Assembly: GCA_903813345.2 (NCBI GenBank)
Contig: CAIIXF020000007.1
Coordinates: 28,943,564-29,007,563 of the forward strand
Direction of reading: 5' to 3'
Length of the DNA stretch: 64,000 nucleotides
Origin: Owenia fusiformis
Taxonomy: Eukaryota; Annelida; Polychaeta; Sabellida; Oweniidae
Shown here one piece after another: positions 34,082 through 46,372 of the stretch. Each line of letters begins with the position of its first letter. Positions within the stretch are counted from its first letter, which is position 1. Below the pieces are notes generated by a model. That model saw only the letters and a list, made by a program, of their open reading frames with translations, searched no databases and was not told the DNA's origin. The translations under genes and the position numbers were made by a program.

Positions 34082-37000
34082 CTTAAACAAAAATACTTGA
34101 AGATTGAAAAGATGATCTTACTGGGTTCCCCTACTTGTAAACATTTAAGATAAAATAAGGTTTAATGACTGGGAAAATAAGAGCAATCGTGATGAAAACA
34201 CACCAACTGTTCATATAGGCTTTTATAGAGACTTAAACGAGTACTGTATGAGTGCATCCTTGGTCCAATGGTATTTTACTTCTTTCCAATTGAATTGAGT
34301 AATAAATGAAGTCCTTTGAATGAAGGATGGTATAAGTGGTTATTTTGCCTATCCATTTAATTTGCCTATTGCCTAATTTTTGCCAATTTCGGACAATTAA
34401 ATGTCAAAAAGATTATCTTCATAATATTATCCAATAGACCATAGAAAGTTTCTTGTCATTAGGAAAATTAGAATTAGGAAAATGATAAAGTTTTCGGCAA
34501 ATTAACAACTTGAATTAAATACCACTTACATGTAATTATACAGTAGTATTTGGTAAGGGTAATAGGAGTACCCATCGGAGTATACAAGATCCTTGGGGGA
34601 GAATTTATCTGTATACGACACAGTCACGTGACAGAGTGTGACAGAGTTGGGATTGTTTGTATTCATTACAGAATGTTCTCCCAAGGACTGTCAGAATAAA
34701 ATGTTCAAAAGTTAGAGTATAGTCAGTCCAACTAGAGACTGATCTACGACCTGTCACCATTCAGGCAAATGCTCTACCACTGAGCTACAGGACCAGCAAA
34801 ACAGCATTGGATATAAAATAGCATTGCAACCATGTCTCGCATGCCAAATTAGTTGACTGGACCCTTTTATTAGTGCGTTTTTCCAGATTGTCAATCGTAA
34901 TGTATGTTACACTCATACACATATCACACTCACCTTGTTGCTTGCTTCAACTTCTGCGTTATTGCCACCCTGATTTGGCCATTGGTAACCAGGACGACCT
35001 GGCGTCCCTGGATTTCCTGGCTGGCCTGGTCGACCAGGAGTGCCTGGATGTCCATATTTTCCAGGATTACCTATTTCACCAGGATCTCCGGGATCTCCCG
35101 GATCTCCCTTCTTTCCATGAAAACCTCTTGGCCCCCTTGGACCTCTTGGTCCTTGTTTACCTGTCAGACCCCGTGGACCCCCTGGACCTGGTGGGCCTCT
35201 TAAGCCAAACTCCTCATCATCATCTGATTGACCAGGGGGTCCTGGTGGTCCAGGTGGCCCTTCCGGTCCCCTATGGCCATCTTGACCTTGAAGTCCTGTA
35301 TCTCCACGCTCTCCTCGTTCCCCAGGTTCACCCGGAGGTCCAGGTGGTCCTGGAATGGTCAGGGATTCTATAAGATCAACAAGTTCTTCACGGGATACTG
35401 ATCTTCCAGGTTCCCCTGGAGGCCCACGTCGTCCTGGGTCTCCTGCACGTCCAGGTACCCCAGGTACTCCTGGTGCACCTGGTTCTCCTGGGTAGCCATG
35501 GACACCATGTTGGCCATGACCCCCATGCCCCCCGTGCCCACCATGTTCTCCGTCGTATCCATCATCTCCGTCGCGTCCATCTGCACTTGAGTCTACACCA
35601 GTACCAAAACCAGGACCAGGTTCCCCTGGCGGACCAGGAGGACCAATATCACCGGGGAACCCCTGTGGACCACGTTTCCCTGGTGGACCAGGAAGTCCAG
35701 GTGGACCTGCAAATCCAGGTGCTCCTGGTAGACCTGACTGTCCTCTGATACCCGGTGGACCAGGTAATCCTATCTCCCCTTCTGGCCCCCTTTCTCCCTG
35801 CTCACCTCTTGGGCCGATGACTGGTATTGTTTCACGTTGAATATTGCCTGGAGGTCCCGGCAGCCCAGGTGGACCTCGGGGACCAGGGGGACACGAACAA
35901 CTCTCTTCGGGGTTGTTGGGATCTCCTATTCTGAGAAACACCTGAACAAGCAAATCAATGAAATCAACATTAGATGCTGTTTTGTAAATGATTTGAACAA
36001 GTTTAATAATGTGGACTACAGCTAATTAAAAGTTCTGTAACATAATTTTAATTTGTCAACCTCCAGTTGTTTGGATATCATTCCCGATTTTGAAGCGTCT
36101 CTGAATATTATACGTGTTAACATCGAGCATTTCTTTGCATATGATACATGACATGGCGTGTATTACCTTATTTGCACCCTGAGCTGCATATCCAGGATTG
36201 TCAGGCCCATTCTCAGAGATACGACTGCCTAAGCCTGGTGTGGTGACTGCAACAATTGGTTCGATTATATTAAATAAAATGTCAGATAAAGTTGTCATAC
36301 TCCTACACCAACGGGACAAATATAATTCAAGATATCTCATACACTATTATCATTATATTGGTGTCAGCGGTGGGATTTGTTAGAATATTTGAATATCATG
36401 TTTATTTTAATCTATGCTTCTGCTTTGGTAAAGTTAACGTTGATTTAATATGCCTAATTAAGTGTTTATTCTAAGGAAAAATACCATAGTGTTGAATGTT
36501 CACATTTCACCAGGATATCAAGACGCTAATTTTAGCAGACTCGATGGCAGAAAAATATTGATGCCAGCATTCGGTGGCACGCGGTGACGATGGATCTCAA
36601 GCTTGATAGAAGTTGACATAATATACCTGGTATGTCAGCATATCTTAGAGTTCGTTCTAACGGGGCTCTGTCACCAGACGTGGGATTGTATGGGCCGCCT
36701 TTACTCAGATTGTTATTGTATGGACCGCCATTACTAGGATCTCTATTGTATGGGCCACCTTTACTCAGATTATTATTGTAGGGACCGCCATTATTGAGAT
36801 CTCTATTGTATGGACCACCTTTATTCAGATCGCTATTGTAAGGGCCGCCATTACTAAAATCTCTATTGTATGGACCGCCTTTATTCAGATTACTATTGTA
36901 GGGGCCGCCACTACTAAGATCTCTATTGTATGGACCACCTTTACTTAGATCACTATTGTATGGGTCGCCTCTATTTAGATTACTGTTATATGGACTGCCT

Positions 37001-40000
37001 TTTCTGATATAATGCGGCACATGGGGTTTCAAAGCAGGGCCTGGTCTAATGCTTTGATATACCGATCCTTTCTGGAGCAGATTAATTTTATTGTTAGTGA
37101 CAACACCATCATGTGGCTTATATGCGCCATTGGGGCCAGTTCGTATGTATGTTTTTCCTGGTATTAGAGGAGGTCCAGGTCTTATCACAACAGGTTTTGG
37201 ATAAGATGCAGAATCTGTCCTTAATTTTTCTTTACTTTTGAGCATTTCTACGGAGCTACCGCCAACAGCTTCAGCCCTCAACGGTGGGTCATCAACTCTC
37301 CCACCAGCATTAAATTGATTCCTGGGCTTTTCGCTCTCATCACCAGTGAATATATCACAGCTTCTTCCTGCCCATTCGGGACAACATTGCCAAGCGGAAT
37401 CCCGCTGGATTTTGTAGGTAGTGCGGTATTTTGGTCTGTACCCAACTCTGAAATAAATCATCACTTAGTATTATTTGACATTTACCCGGTATATCAACTT
37501 TTGAAACACCAATTTCGGTTGTAGGGATGGGCATTTTATTCAATATAATACTAAAACATACATTTTTAAACATTATCATAAAAAGGGAAACATGGCACTG
37601 CTCATTTGAAATTCTCATGTTTATAACAAAGAGTAGCATACCTTTCTCTTGAAAGCCCATGTTTTAGGGTAGCACGGATGCCCAAAATGCCCGAAATTTT
37701 CAAAATAATTTGTTTGACCCCACCCCTATATAGATTTCTTAGACCTCTACTTAGAACCAATCTGAACCATTAACGATAAACCGCTTTATGTATTGTTTAA
37801 TATTGATGGTTCTACTATCGTATTAACATAGTTAACATTCAGGTTATCTACGATTCTCTGGCTTAGTTGATCCTCGTAGATAGTTGCATGATGATACATT
37901 TAATATGATTCAGGGTGGGCCCTCATGTCTTCAATTGTAGAGTTTCAATGAGCATCCGTTTTGAGGCATGTTGAAAGAGTGTGGTTATCTGGGCCAGACG
38001 GATAGAGTACTTAAAGGGGTCATGTTGATAGCTTGTGATTTTCTAGAAATCGCTTTAAACTTGAAATGAAAAGGAGCGAGAGGCATTGATTCATGGACAT
38101 AGCGTTAAAAATAAAGCGTACCTTAGCGGTTAGATAAATAAATATCCATGAAAGATAAAAAATATTATTGTATGAGTACCTGTGCAAGAGCATCCATTTT
38201 TGGTAAGAATTGTTAATATACAAACGGTGACTTTCATTGAGGGAAAAAGTGCAAAATATTTTTCCCGAGGGAATATCCTGTCCACTGACATGTTCCCGAG
38301 GCTGCAAGCCTTAAAATATACTAAGGTTGATATAATGAAAATCGAATTTCTCATATAATGTAGGATGTACCAAAGTTAATCATTTATTTTTGTTTCAATA
38401 TTTGTGGTTTTCACTTGCTATTCTACATATGTATTTGAAAGAACAATCTCTGAATCACGACAACAAAGTTATCGTATGTGCAGGATATGTCTGGAACAAC
38501 TCACCAGATTCCTCAAATGGCCCGAATGATTTAGATTATGGGCAGGAGCTATCAAAAAACATTTTACACTTGACCCTGTGATAGGAGGGTCAATGATGGG
38601 GCTCAAAGAAGTCAAAGCTGGTTGGCACCAAATTCAAGATAATGCAGTAACAAACATGCCATGCTTTGTAACTTATTAGACTAAGGTTATAACCAGCACT
38701 ATTTGTTATTACTGTGAAATCTGTAGTGGGAAAAGAAGCCAGACTTCGATCCGAGGTAAAGCACAAAACCTATCATCAATAGCATCTAATGTAGATTCGT
38801 CTAGGTATTCCAAATGACTATTGCAGAAATATGAGTCAAGATGCACTGAGGTATTAATTAAAAACATGCTTAAAAGTCAGTTTGACAATTCTGCACGGGA
38901 GGCTACGTGGGAAAGCTGCAGGCTAAGTTTGAACTGAACAGCTAGGCGAAAGCTCTTACACATAAAAGGCAGAAATGAAATACAGGGTGTTCCAAAAAAT
39001 GTACCACGACAAAACTGTGAGTGATCAAGGAATATTCTTGAAAATTGGTCATTTGACACGCAATTTTATTATCATAAATATCTGAAAAATTCAATAGGAA
39101 ACTCCATTCAGTTTGAGAGAATAACCCGTTTCAGTACAATCACCCATTTTTCATGTTTGTCCCCCCCCCGGGTAACATTATTTAATCTTAGAAAAGCTTG
39201 TTCTCGTACCATCACCCATTTCCATGTTTGGATTTGCAATCAGCCTTGCATCGATTAGGATGGAGGTCATCATATAGAGCATGTCATCTAAAATGTCCAC
39301 TTTCTCAATAAGTAATTTTCAAATAAATGTCTAAAAAAGTGAATATCTTAATTTCTTACTTATTATTCAGAAACTACTGGAACGGTGGCGTCTAGAACAT
39401 GTTGCAGTATTTAAATTAATCATAAAACCATGCATCAAGTATAAAATATTGGTTTAAGATATTAGGTCACACTTGCATCTCTGTTCTTGTATACTTTACT
39501 TAGAATGTTTTTACAATCTTGTCAATATCTTTAAATTTATCATATTCCCATAATAAAAATACATCATCATCTGAAACGAAATAAAGTTGTTTTTCTTTCT
39601 GCGCTTGCAGAGATGAAATATGAAATTATTTTTCATTATATTTTTGGACGGCTGTCAAGAAACATTACAAAACGTTTACAAACCACCAAATAAAAGTATA
39701 CCTACTTGTTTTTTGAACAATAATAATGTACGCGTTTCCGCTCAATAATTTAGGTGAAGAAGATTCAACTTGTCATACAGTAGCTAAGAGTGTATTTTTT
39801 AATTGAGAAAGGTATTTTTGGGGCTGTAATGACGTCAGTGCTGAACTTGATGTATCATTTGTTTAATATTCCAAAACAAATCTCCGAGTGCAATATTCCT
39901 CTAGGTGAAAGTTCATGCTAAAAAGATTAATTTAAGTTGATAGTTAATAACAGTTTAATCTAAAGTAAATTTGAAATACACAGCGTTCCATGCTACACCA

Positions 40001-42444
40001 AAAACATTGTTATTTTAAGTAACGTACCAACATTGTATTTATAATTTGAAACCCAAAAAGCAATAGATATATTTATAACAGTTTCTTTTAAAGTGAAGTT
40101 GGGATACATAGCGTTCTATGCAACACCAAAAGCAATCTAAAGTAACACACCAACATTGTATACTATAATTAAAAACACAAAAAGTAATAAATATATTTTA
40201 TAACAGTTAAAGTTTATAGCTTGAGTTTACAACAGTTTAATTTAAAGTGAAGTTGGGATATTTAGCGTTCCACGCAATATCAAAAACATTGTAAATACCA
40301 ATATCACAGGTTTTCGAATCATTCTTATGACGGTAGACGCATCACTAAAATAAGGTTAATTGGTAAACACAAATGCATATCGAAAAACGCATATCCATGC
40401 CAAAAACTCTACCAAAGCAATTTAAATATCATAATATAGAAATGTAGAATTCTACTTTACAAGCAAAGAAAACCTGGAGTGATATGGCTAATATTCAAAG
40501 CGAGGAAAGTTTGGGATTCTTATTTAGTAATTTGCTTGATTCGTGTTTTGCACGAATTGTACGATGTTATTAAGCAAAGCTAGCGTAACTTATTTTTATT
40601 ACCGTCACTTTTCCACTTTCCTTTATAAGGTAGAAGCGAGTGGATAACAAAAAAGCACTAAAACTCACTTTGATCCAAAGCAACTGAAATCATATGGCCA
40701 AAACATGCACCTTTGTGACCCCCTGTACGTGTAGGACTCTCTACCAAACGGTACTTTGCAGCTGACCCTTTTCGTCACAGTATATGAACACCATTTCCTG
40801 AAACAGATCCCGCATAAAAGTATTTATCCCATACTTGGACGTGTTACAGGTACATAAAGCCGGTTTGTAAAAACTTATATTTTCATCAGCGGGCAGATAT
40901 AGCTTTACGTCCCGCTCCGAGCGGGCAGATATAGTATATCTGCCCGCTACGTCATAATCGCCGCTCGTATATTTGTTCATAATTTGTAACGTTCGCGTAA
41001 TGACTGTAAACGACAATGGAGAAAACACAGACAATCGGGATCTGTTTGATGGTTTAAAAAAGGGAAGGAGCATCCACTTAAAACATTCGAGAAAATAGAT
41101 GTGGGAATATTTGAGAGAACAGAAAAATCCGCCCACGGCCAAGAAAACAAAACTGGACATGAATATTCTAAAATATTTCCACGATTGAACAATGTGAACC
41201 AGATGACCAAGATTGGTATGGGATAAACATATTATCCTATAGTCGGTTCAGGATATTGGGATTATCCCTTGGTCAATATAATATATTTTCCCTCGGGACC
41301 TGCGGCCCTCGGGCAAATATATTATATTGGCCTCGGGGTAATCCCAATATCCTGAACCTCATATAGGATAATCTCTATAAATCCTTTTTATAGCTGTTCA
41401 TGCTGATTACATTATGTTGTGGTCCCGTTGTTGGCAATTGGGTTACACTTAGTAGTGATCCCTTGTCTATAAAAGACGTCTGGAAACCATCACAACAATC
41501 TACTATAAGATATCGAGGCGGTTAATAAATTCTAAGGGCGTCATTTTATTTTATTAACCTGTGGGTCATTAATAGGAACAGTTCGCTGGCGGATAGGGGC
41601 ATGCCACCCCCCTTGGGTGGGCCCAGAAATTTTTTAGGGCCTCAATTAATGGAATTTTTTATCTGAAATGTGCCCTCCCCCTTGTTAGCTTCTGGATCCG
41701 CCAGTGCAGTTAACCAATTGTTGTAACCATGGGCATTACACAATGAAGTTATAGTTAGTGAACTTATGAATTCTTTTTGAAAGGATGATCGGGGTTCTTA
41801 GATTCGATTTTCGTTCCAGGAAGCCCGAGAATAGAGTTTTGTTAATATACCCTCTAAATAAGAAAGTAAAAATATTTTGCTCCGTATCATATATCGATGG
41901 ACGCCCATCCGCGTAATTAATTTCATATACTTGAGAGAGGATCAAATTTTAATTAAAGAAAGCAAGGTGAAATTGAATTAGATGTATGGGGAGGGGGTCA
42001 ACCTGAATATAATTAATTACGTTTGGAACAATATCGAAATATTGATCTGGTCACTTGGAGAGAAATAGTAAAATTATTATGAACAATGAGAAGAGGTTCA
42101 CTTATATACCTTTAAAGACAACAGGTTCAACTATGACTCATTATATATTTACCTCCAAACAACAATATTTTGTTGATAATATCACCAATGTAGCCAGCAA
42201 TAATCATTGCGTGTATGGACTTGAAAAAGCCATTATCAATATTTCGAATTTCTATTAATAACTAGTATCGGTAAGTCGAAATTCAGAGAGGGAATTTTAA
42301 AAAATTGTCAACGTCTTACCCCTGTAAATGCGAAGATGTGTCTCCTGAAATAGATTGGATTTGAGTCATCCAGAATATATAGAATAATCCCGCCAGCCAT
42401 TGTACCCTCGGCACCTTCCGACAGCTCCCTAGAATTTCCCACAT
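33580..42444 (-). CDS. EMI-domain collagen-like secreted protein (EMID1/COL26A1 type), six coding exons
   Basis: Coding exons in transcript order: 42320-42444, 36627-37447, 36167-36246, 34934-35941, 33958-34081, 33580-33680. All phases join; 2259 nt give 752 aa plus TAA. The protein should be secreted and trimerise in the extracellular matrix: signal sequence (1 to about 33), C-terminal half of an EMI domain (about 43-72), linker, eleven GPYN repeats, a Gly-X-Y region (about 365-650), then a helical tail. The EMI-then-collagen order matches the EMID1/COL26A1 group. The Cys-bearing N-terminal half of the EMI domain is not found; an undetected symmetrical exon in the 4.9-kb first intron is the simplest explanation. 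A poly(A) signal (AATAAA complement) lies at 33413-33418. The exon 1 assignment rests on phase, ATG, signal sequence and donor, so it is less certain than the rest. Confidence 0.85.
34736..34798 (-). repeat. tRNA-like sequence, probably a SINE head
   Basis: On the minus strand TAGCTCAGTGGTAGAGCA is a perfect tRNA A box with a pairing D arm (GCTC/GAGC). The B-box position, GGTCGTAGATC, is degenerate against GGTTCGAATCC and the anticodon stem does not pair, so this is a tRNA-derived repeat or tRNA pseudogene in the collagen intron. Confidence 0.5.
34934..35941 (-). other. EMI-collagen exon 4: collagen Gly-X-Y domain
   Basis: A single 1008-nt exon encodes residues 343-678. It starts [17 protein letters not shown] and enters long Gly-Pro-Pro tracts. 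Interruptions are [11 protein letters not shown], the acidic [10 protein letters not shown] and the helix-like [14 protein letters not shown]. One run of Gly-X-Y triplets is Gly/His-rich ([19 protein letters not shown]). RGD occurs once (GERGDTG). Vertebrate fibrillar collagens have many short exons; one long exon is typical of divergent invertebrate collagen-like genes. Confidence 0.93.
36627..37447 (-). other. EMI-collagen exon 2: EMI C-terminal half and GPYN repeat domain
   Basis: It opens with [19 protein letters not shown] and then [11 protein letters not shown], the classic end of EMI domains (CC pair at residues 63-64, last Cys at 72). A basic/proline linker follows. Residues about 190-300 form eleven near-perfect 10-residue units ([20 protein letters not shown] and similar), 30 bp each, between about 36675 and 37005. 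At the DNA level two unit types alternate, giving a 60-bp higher-order period. The repeats resemble no family I know. Confidence 0.9.
39945..40290. repeat. Three direct repeats of about 140 bp
   Basis: Each unit contains TACATAGCGTTC(T/C)A(T/C)GCA, ACACCAAAA, AACATTGTAT and ATATATTTATAACAGTT-type strings. Units begin near 39960, 40085 and 40240. Degenerate, non-coding. Confidence 0.6.
40885..40960. repeat. Hairpin GCGGGCAGATATA / TATATCTGCCCGC
   Basis: GCGGGCAGATATAG occurs twice directly (40887 and 40920) and once inverted (TATATCTGCCCGC at about 40937), making a strong stem-loop near an otherwise uninteresting minus-strand open frame. Confidence 0.6.
41222..41380. repeat. Hairpin repeat, GGATTATCC / CCTCGGG arms
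   Basis: TATTATCCTATAGTCGGTTCAGG and ATATTGGGATTA at the left pair with TAATCCCAATATCCTGAAC and ATAGGATAAT at the right; the inner part pairs AATATAATATATTTTCCCTCGGG with its complement. A foldback MITE without coding content. Confidence 0.7.
41583..41706. mobile_element. CACTGGCGGAT-type MITE
   Basis: Inverted ends CGCTGGCGGAT (41584) and ATCCGCCAGTG (41706) bound 124 bp rich in C and G runs (ACCCCCCTTGGGTGGGCCC). This end sequence is common among hAT-like invertebrate MITEs (from memory). Confidence 0.55.
42320..42444 (-). other. EMI-collagen exon 1: start codon and signal sequence
   Basis: The first ATG (42442-42444) follows an in-frame TAA nine bases upstream. It encodes a basic N-terminus (SCRKVPR), then the hydrophobic [10 protein letters not shown], and a likely cleavage region around SISG. 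The exon ends at 42320 with donor GTAAGA, in phase 2, exactly what exon 2 (entering with one base) needs. Confidence 0.55.
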
Positions 42445-44180
42445 GTCTAGTTAAAGTCTCTAATCTTTTACGTCCATCATTTTATTATTGCAGACAGTCT
42501 TTACAATTCGATCATGAGGTATCCAACAGCTTTTACGTATCCTAAAACAAGAATTGTGATGTTACGTAAACACTTATCCTCGAGAATTATCAGGTTGTTA
42601 AAATTACGAAGAAACATATAAATCATGCTAAATGTAAATAGTCCTTTCAAGAGCCTTGATACGTGTAAAGGAATGGGGAAGCGCTAGAAGGTAATCTCTC
42701 AGACAAAGTGTTTTTGGGATAAAGTCAGTGCGTTATTAGCCGTAAAACGATACTTAACATACAGCTGATTTTCTTGCTCTTTGCTACACTACTTCACGAT
42801 TACCTTTTTATTTGTAGAAAACACATGATCATCAGGAACACTTCCACATTAGTCAGCTACAATCTCAGACAATATAAAAAACTCAAACGCATGCGCACGT
42901 GTTTATCATCATAATCATTTACAATTACATTGCAAAGCTGTGGTCATAAAAAGACCGAGATCTATTATGACTCGATTTGTTTAGAAGACATTTTAAGACG
43001 GGTGCTGCTCAGTTGTTCGTAATATTTATTTATATTTGCAGTTTCAAATGAAAAATTTGCTGAGTCTGTGATATCTATTTGTATAATCACAAGTTTAAAA
43101 GAAGAATTGAATGAGTCGTTTGTGATGTATGTCTATATATTTACAAGAAGCTGTTATGCTGAGTCGATGTGATATCATGTTTTGTATTTTCAAGTTCAAA
43201 AAAACATTGCTTGAGTCATTCGTGGTATCCTTTTGTATAATTTACGAGTTTAGAAACCTAGCATACGTCACTCATCAGTTGTTTGTGATAACTTATTTGT
43301 ATATGCAATAAATGATGCATGAGAATATTTTTAGCAGAACCAACTACAAGACAAAACATTTATACTTGTTTATGATACGATGATATCACTTTGTTAACAA
43401 ATTCAATTATAATGTTTATGCTATTTTCAACGATGTATACTTGTGGCAGGTTTGTTTTAGGTTACGATATTTTAAGTTTTTTGCATTAAATAAACATTCT
43501 ATGGATGGCAATTGCCTTACCACTTATACAAACATTTAGATAACTTTTTACCCAGTAAAAATAACGAAGTCTATATTGTATTCATAGGTCATTTATGTAG
43601 TAAGGCATGCTGGCAGGAATTTAAAACGGGTTCTGTAAGATTATCGTATGTCCACCCACTTCTTCTGTATAAATTACAAATGCTATTTTTAAAAAGGAGA
43701 ATACATGAGGGAAAAGTTTCAATTTATTATCACATTTTGAGATAAACAACGTAAATGGATGTTAAGGTTAGGATAACCCTCGCTCTAAGAGTCATTTGTC
43801 AGTTAGTTAGACGCTTTTAAGTTGGCGAAATGATATGCAACACGATAAACACGCGGACAATAAACACTGCGAGTAGTATCAGGCGGGCGTGACGGTGTGT
43901 GCATCCTTGGTCCAAAGGTATTTCAATTATTTCCAAAGTGCATCTTAATTCCCCTCTTTGCCATCTGAAGGTTATCATATTCAAATTATATTCATCATCA
44001 TCGTGCTTGTAATCAAGAAAACTATTATCTTTCACACAGTTCACATTCGCCATCATCTGTGTTCGAGTCTTAGTGTAATGCAATGAGTGTAGGTTTAGTG
44101 TAACAGTAAGAACGTGTTAATGGAAATCAAAATACACAATAAGCAACATCGAATAAAAGTATTTCCCGACGTCATTGGAC
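42445..44180. other. Upstream region of the collagen gene, no other gene seen
   Basis: GCATGCGCACGTG at about 42889 resembles an NRF1/E-box site and may belong to the collagen gene promoter. A repeat shared with 34256 (CATCCTTGGTCCAA(T/A)GGTATTT) lies near 43898. The plus-strand open frame at 43512-43745 shows no recognised domain. Confidence 0.35.
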
Positions 44181-44316
44181 ATTAGGGAGTTTAAGCATGC
44201 AATGTTTTTTGCAACCTAAACGTGAACTGAAACTATTTAAGCGATGCATTTGTATGGGCGATTGGTCATACTTTGGTTGGGGTTTCGATTTTATATGCAA
44301 GCTTAAACTCCCTAAT
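44181..44316. mobile_element. 136-bp MITE with ATTAGGGAGTTTAAGC ends
   Basis: ATTAGGGAGTTTAAGCATGCA at the left pairs with TGCAAGCTTAAACTCCCTAAT at the right. Non-coding interior. Confidence 0.75.
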
Positions 44317-45009
44317 GTAACTGTAGCCTCTTTCTTCAGTTTTGAGTAATTTTATCAGTTACGATAAAATACGATAAAATATTTATCAGCGGGGCGGTAA
44401 AAATGTTTCTTTGGAAGGACTGCTTTCTGAATGGACAGAACGAAAATGTCAAAACATAAGTTTAAACATCCATCTACACACATTGGCATTTTCATCAACA
44501 GCGTTTCTCATCTGATTTGCGATGTTTATTGATGGGGTGTGAGTCAGAACTTTATTTATATTTGATTTGTGATGTTTACCGATGGTGGTGTGTAGAAATG
44601 TTACTACTTTTAACATATTTAGTCAACATTTGGTTCATCGTTCATTCATGATATATGATAATTTCCTCTTTTAATGTCTCTCGTAATTTTTGTGAAAAGT
44701 TTAACCCGTTCGCATTTTTGAGCCCAATAGGTTAATCTAATAAACGCGGAGATATGATTAACTAATTATTTATTTACAAATACCTCAAAACCTTCAAAAT
44801 CTTGCAATTTTGTTTACAATATGGCATTATTAATCTAAAAATTGTACTTCAGTTACATCAGTTTCAGCAAAAAGGGTCAAGATTTATTAGAAAGGTCTAT
44901 TGCTTCGCCACCAGCTGGTGACCCAACATCTGTCAGTGCTAACCAAAATTTCCAAAAGGCTTTAGTCATGCTTTAATGTCCTGTTCAAGAATCCGCATTC
45001 TAATGATTA

Positions 45010-45305
45010 AAAACGGATTCTACCAATACTCTCTTACATGAATCTACTAGGGATGCAATTGACTTTAATTCTGGATAGCCAATACTCTCCCACATGACGC
45101 TACTAGGGATGCAATTGACTTTAATCCTGGATATCCAATACTCTCCCACATGAATCTACTAGGGATGCTATTGACTTTAATCCTGGATATCCAATACTCT
45201 CCCACATGAATCTACTGGAGATGCAATTGAATTGAATTCTGGATATCCAATACTCTCCCACATGAATCTACTGGAGATGCAATCGGATTTAATTCTGGAT
45301 ATCTA
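45010..45305. repeat. 56-bp minisatellite, five units
   Basis: CCAATACTCTC recurs at 45022, 45079, 45135, 45191 and 45247. Each unit reads through CCCACATGAATCTACTAGGG, TGCAATTGACTTTAAT and CTGGATATCC. Confidence 0.85.
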
Positions 45306-45361
45306 CATTGCAATTGTGTGAATGTAGATATGCAGGATTATAAACTGAGTCTCAACAAGTA

Positions 45362-46371
45362 CAGGGTGGTCCAAAAAAATGGGACACTCGTATTTCAAAA
45401 ATAAATATTGATATTGAAAACATGTCATATTATATACCAGTGGATAGGGAATTTACTTATCTTGATATAAATTATGTCCTTTTAGTTTCAAAACGGGTTT
45501 TTCAAAGCTTGCAAAAACCACGTTTTATTGTCATCTTTATTTACACAAACGGATATGTCCACTATTTTGATCGATTAAAGCTCTCAATTTTGGCCTTAAC
45601 TGGCCAAAAGCATCATTGATATGCTGTTGAGACAATGAATTCCACTTCTCAACAAGTTTATCCTTAATAAGGGACTGAGTAGATGTAAGGGGTTCATGGT
45701 AAACTAATTCTGTTAGTTTTCCCAATACGTGGTAGTCGCAGACGTTGACATCGGGTGATCCAATTATGTTGTTTTTAAACCACCCTGATATGAACTCATT
45801 CTCGAATCATTACATTTGATGACACAAGATGGGGCTCTAAGCCATAGATCTCACAAGAGTGTCAAAAAAGAAAATGTGCCTAGATTCATCCAGCCTAATC
45901 ACCTCCTCCCTCATATCACCCGATCACCCAACGACTACCACGTACGGGGAGAACTAACAGAATTGGTGTATCCTTTACATCTATTCAGTCTCTTAAGGAC
46001 AGATTATTGAGAAGTGAAATTCATTGTCTCAACATCATACCAATGATGCTATTGGCCAGTTGAGGCCAAAATTGAGGGCTACAATTGATCAAAATGGTGG
46101 ACATATTGAACGCCTGTTTATGTAAATAAAGTTGACAATAAAACTTGATTTTTGCAAGTTTTGGAAAACCCGTTTTGAAACGAGAATGACGTCATCTATA
46201 TTCTATATTATGGACGCTGGCTGACAGACATAATAATAAATTTGAACTTTTGATATACCGAATCAAAGATAAGTAAATTCCCTATCCGTTGGTATTTAAT
46301 ATGACATGTTTTCATCAAGAAAACCAATATCTATTTTGGAAATACAAGTGTCCCATTTTTGGACCACCCTG
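45362..46371. mobile_element. Palindromic mariner-like element made of two inverted transposase 3' ends
   Basis: CAGGGTGGTCCAAAAAAATG at 45362 pairs with the complement ending at 46371; arms exceed 150 bp. On the plus strand 45816-46120 reads TQDGALSHRSHKSV, then HITRSPNDYHVRGELTELVY; on the minus strand 45760-45537 reads SPDVNVCDYHVLGKLTELVY, WNSLSQQHINDAFGQL and ends NSGHIRLCK. Both match the C-terminal DDxD-type catalytic part of Tc1/mariner transposases (QDGA..H, SPDxNxxDY). Each half is therefore the same 3' end in opposite direction. Frameshifts and stops make both inactive. Confidence 0.8.
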
Positions 46372-46372
46372 T

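Larger units (their letters stand above)
37448..42319 (-). other. EMI-collagen intron 1 and its repeats
   Basis: Five kilobases with no exon I can defend. It holds a solo CAGGGTGTTCCAAAAAA end near 38985, three imperfect direct repeats of about 140 bp at 39945-40290 (GCGTTCCATGC(T/A)ACACCAAAA and TAACAGTTTAATTTAAAGTG), hairpins at 40885-40960 and 41222-41380, and an element at 41583-41706. If the missing half of the EMI domain exists it should be here. Confidence 0.4.

Noticed and set aside
34873-35748. Plus-strand frames of 91-166 codons opposite the collagen exon
   Set aside because: Antisense shadows of Gly-X-Y codons.
40741-41160. Minus-strand frame of 139 codons in the collagen intron
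   Set aside because: No domain, hairpin repeats inside it, and no fit to the missing EMI half (no WC pattern).
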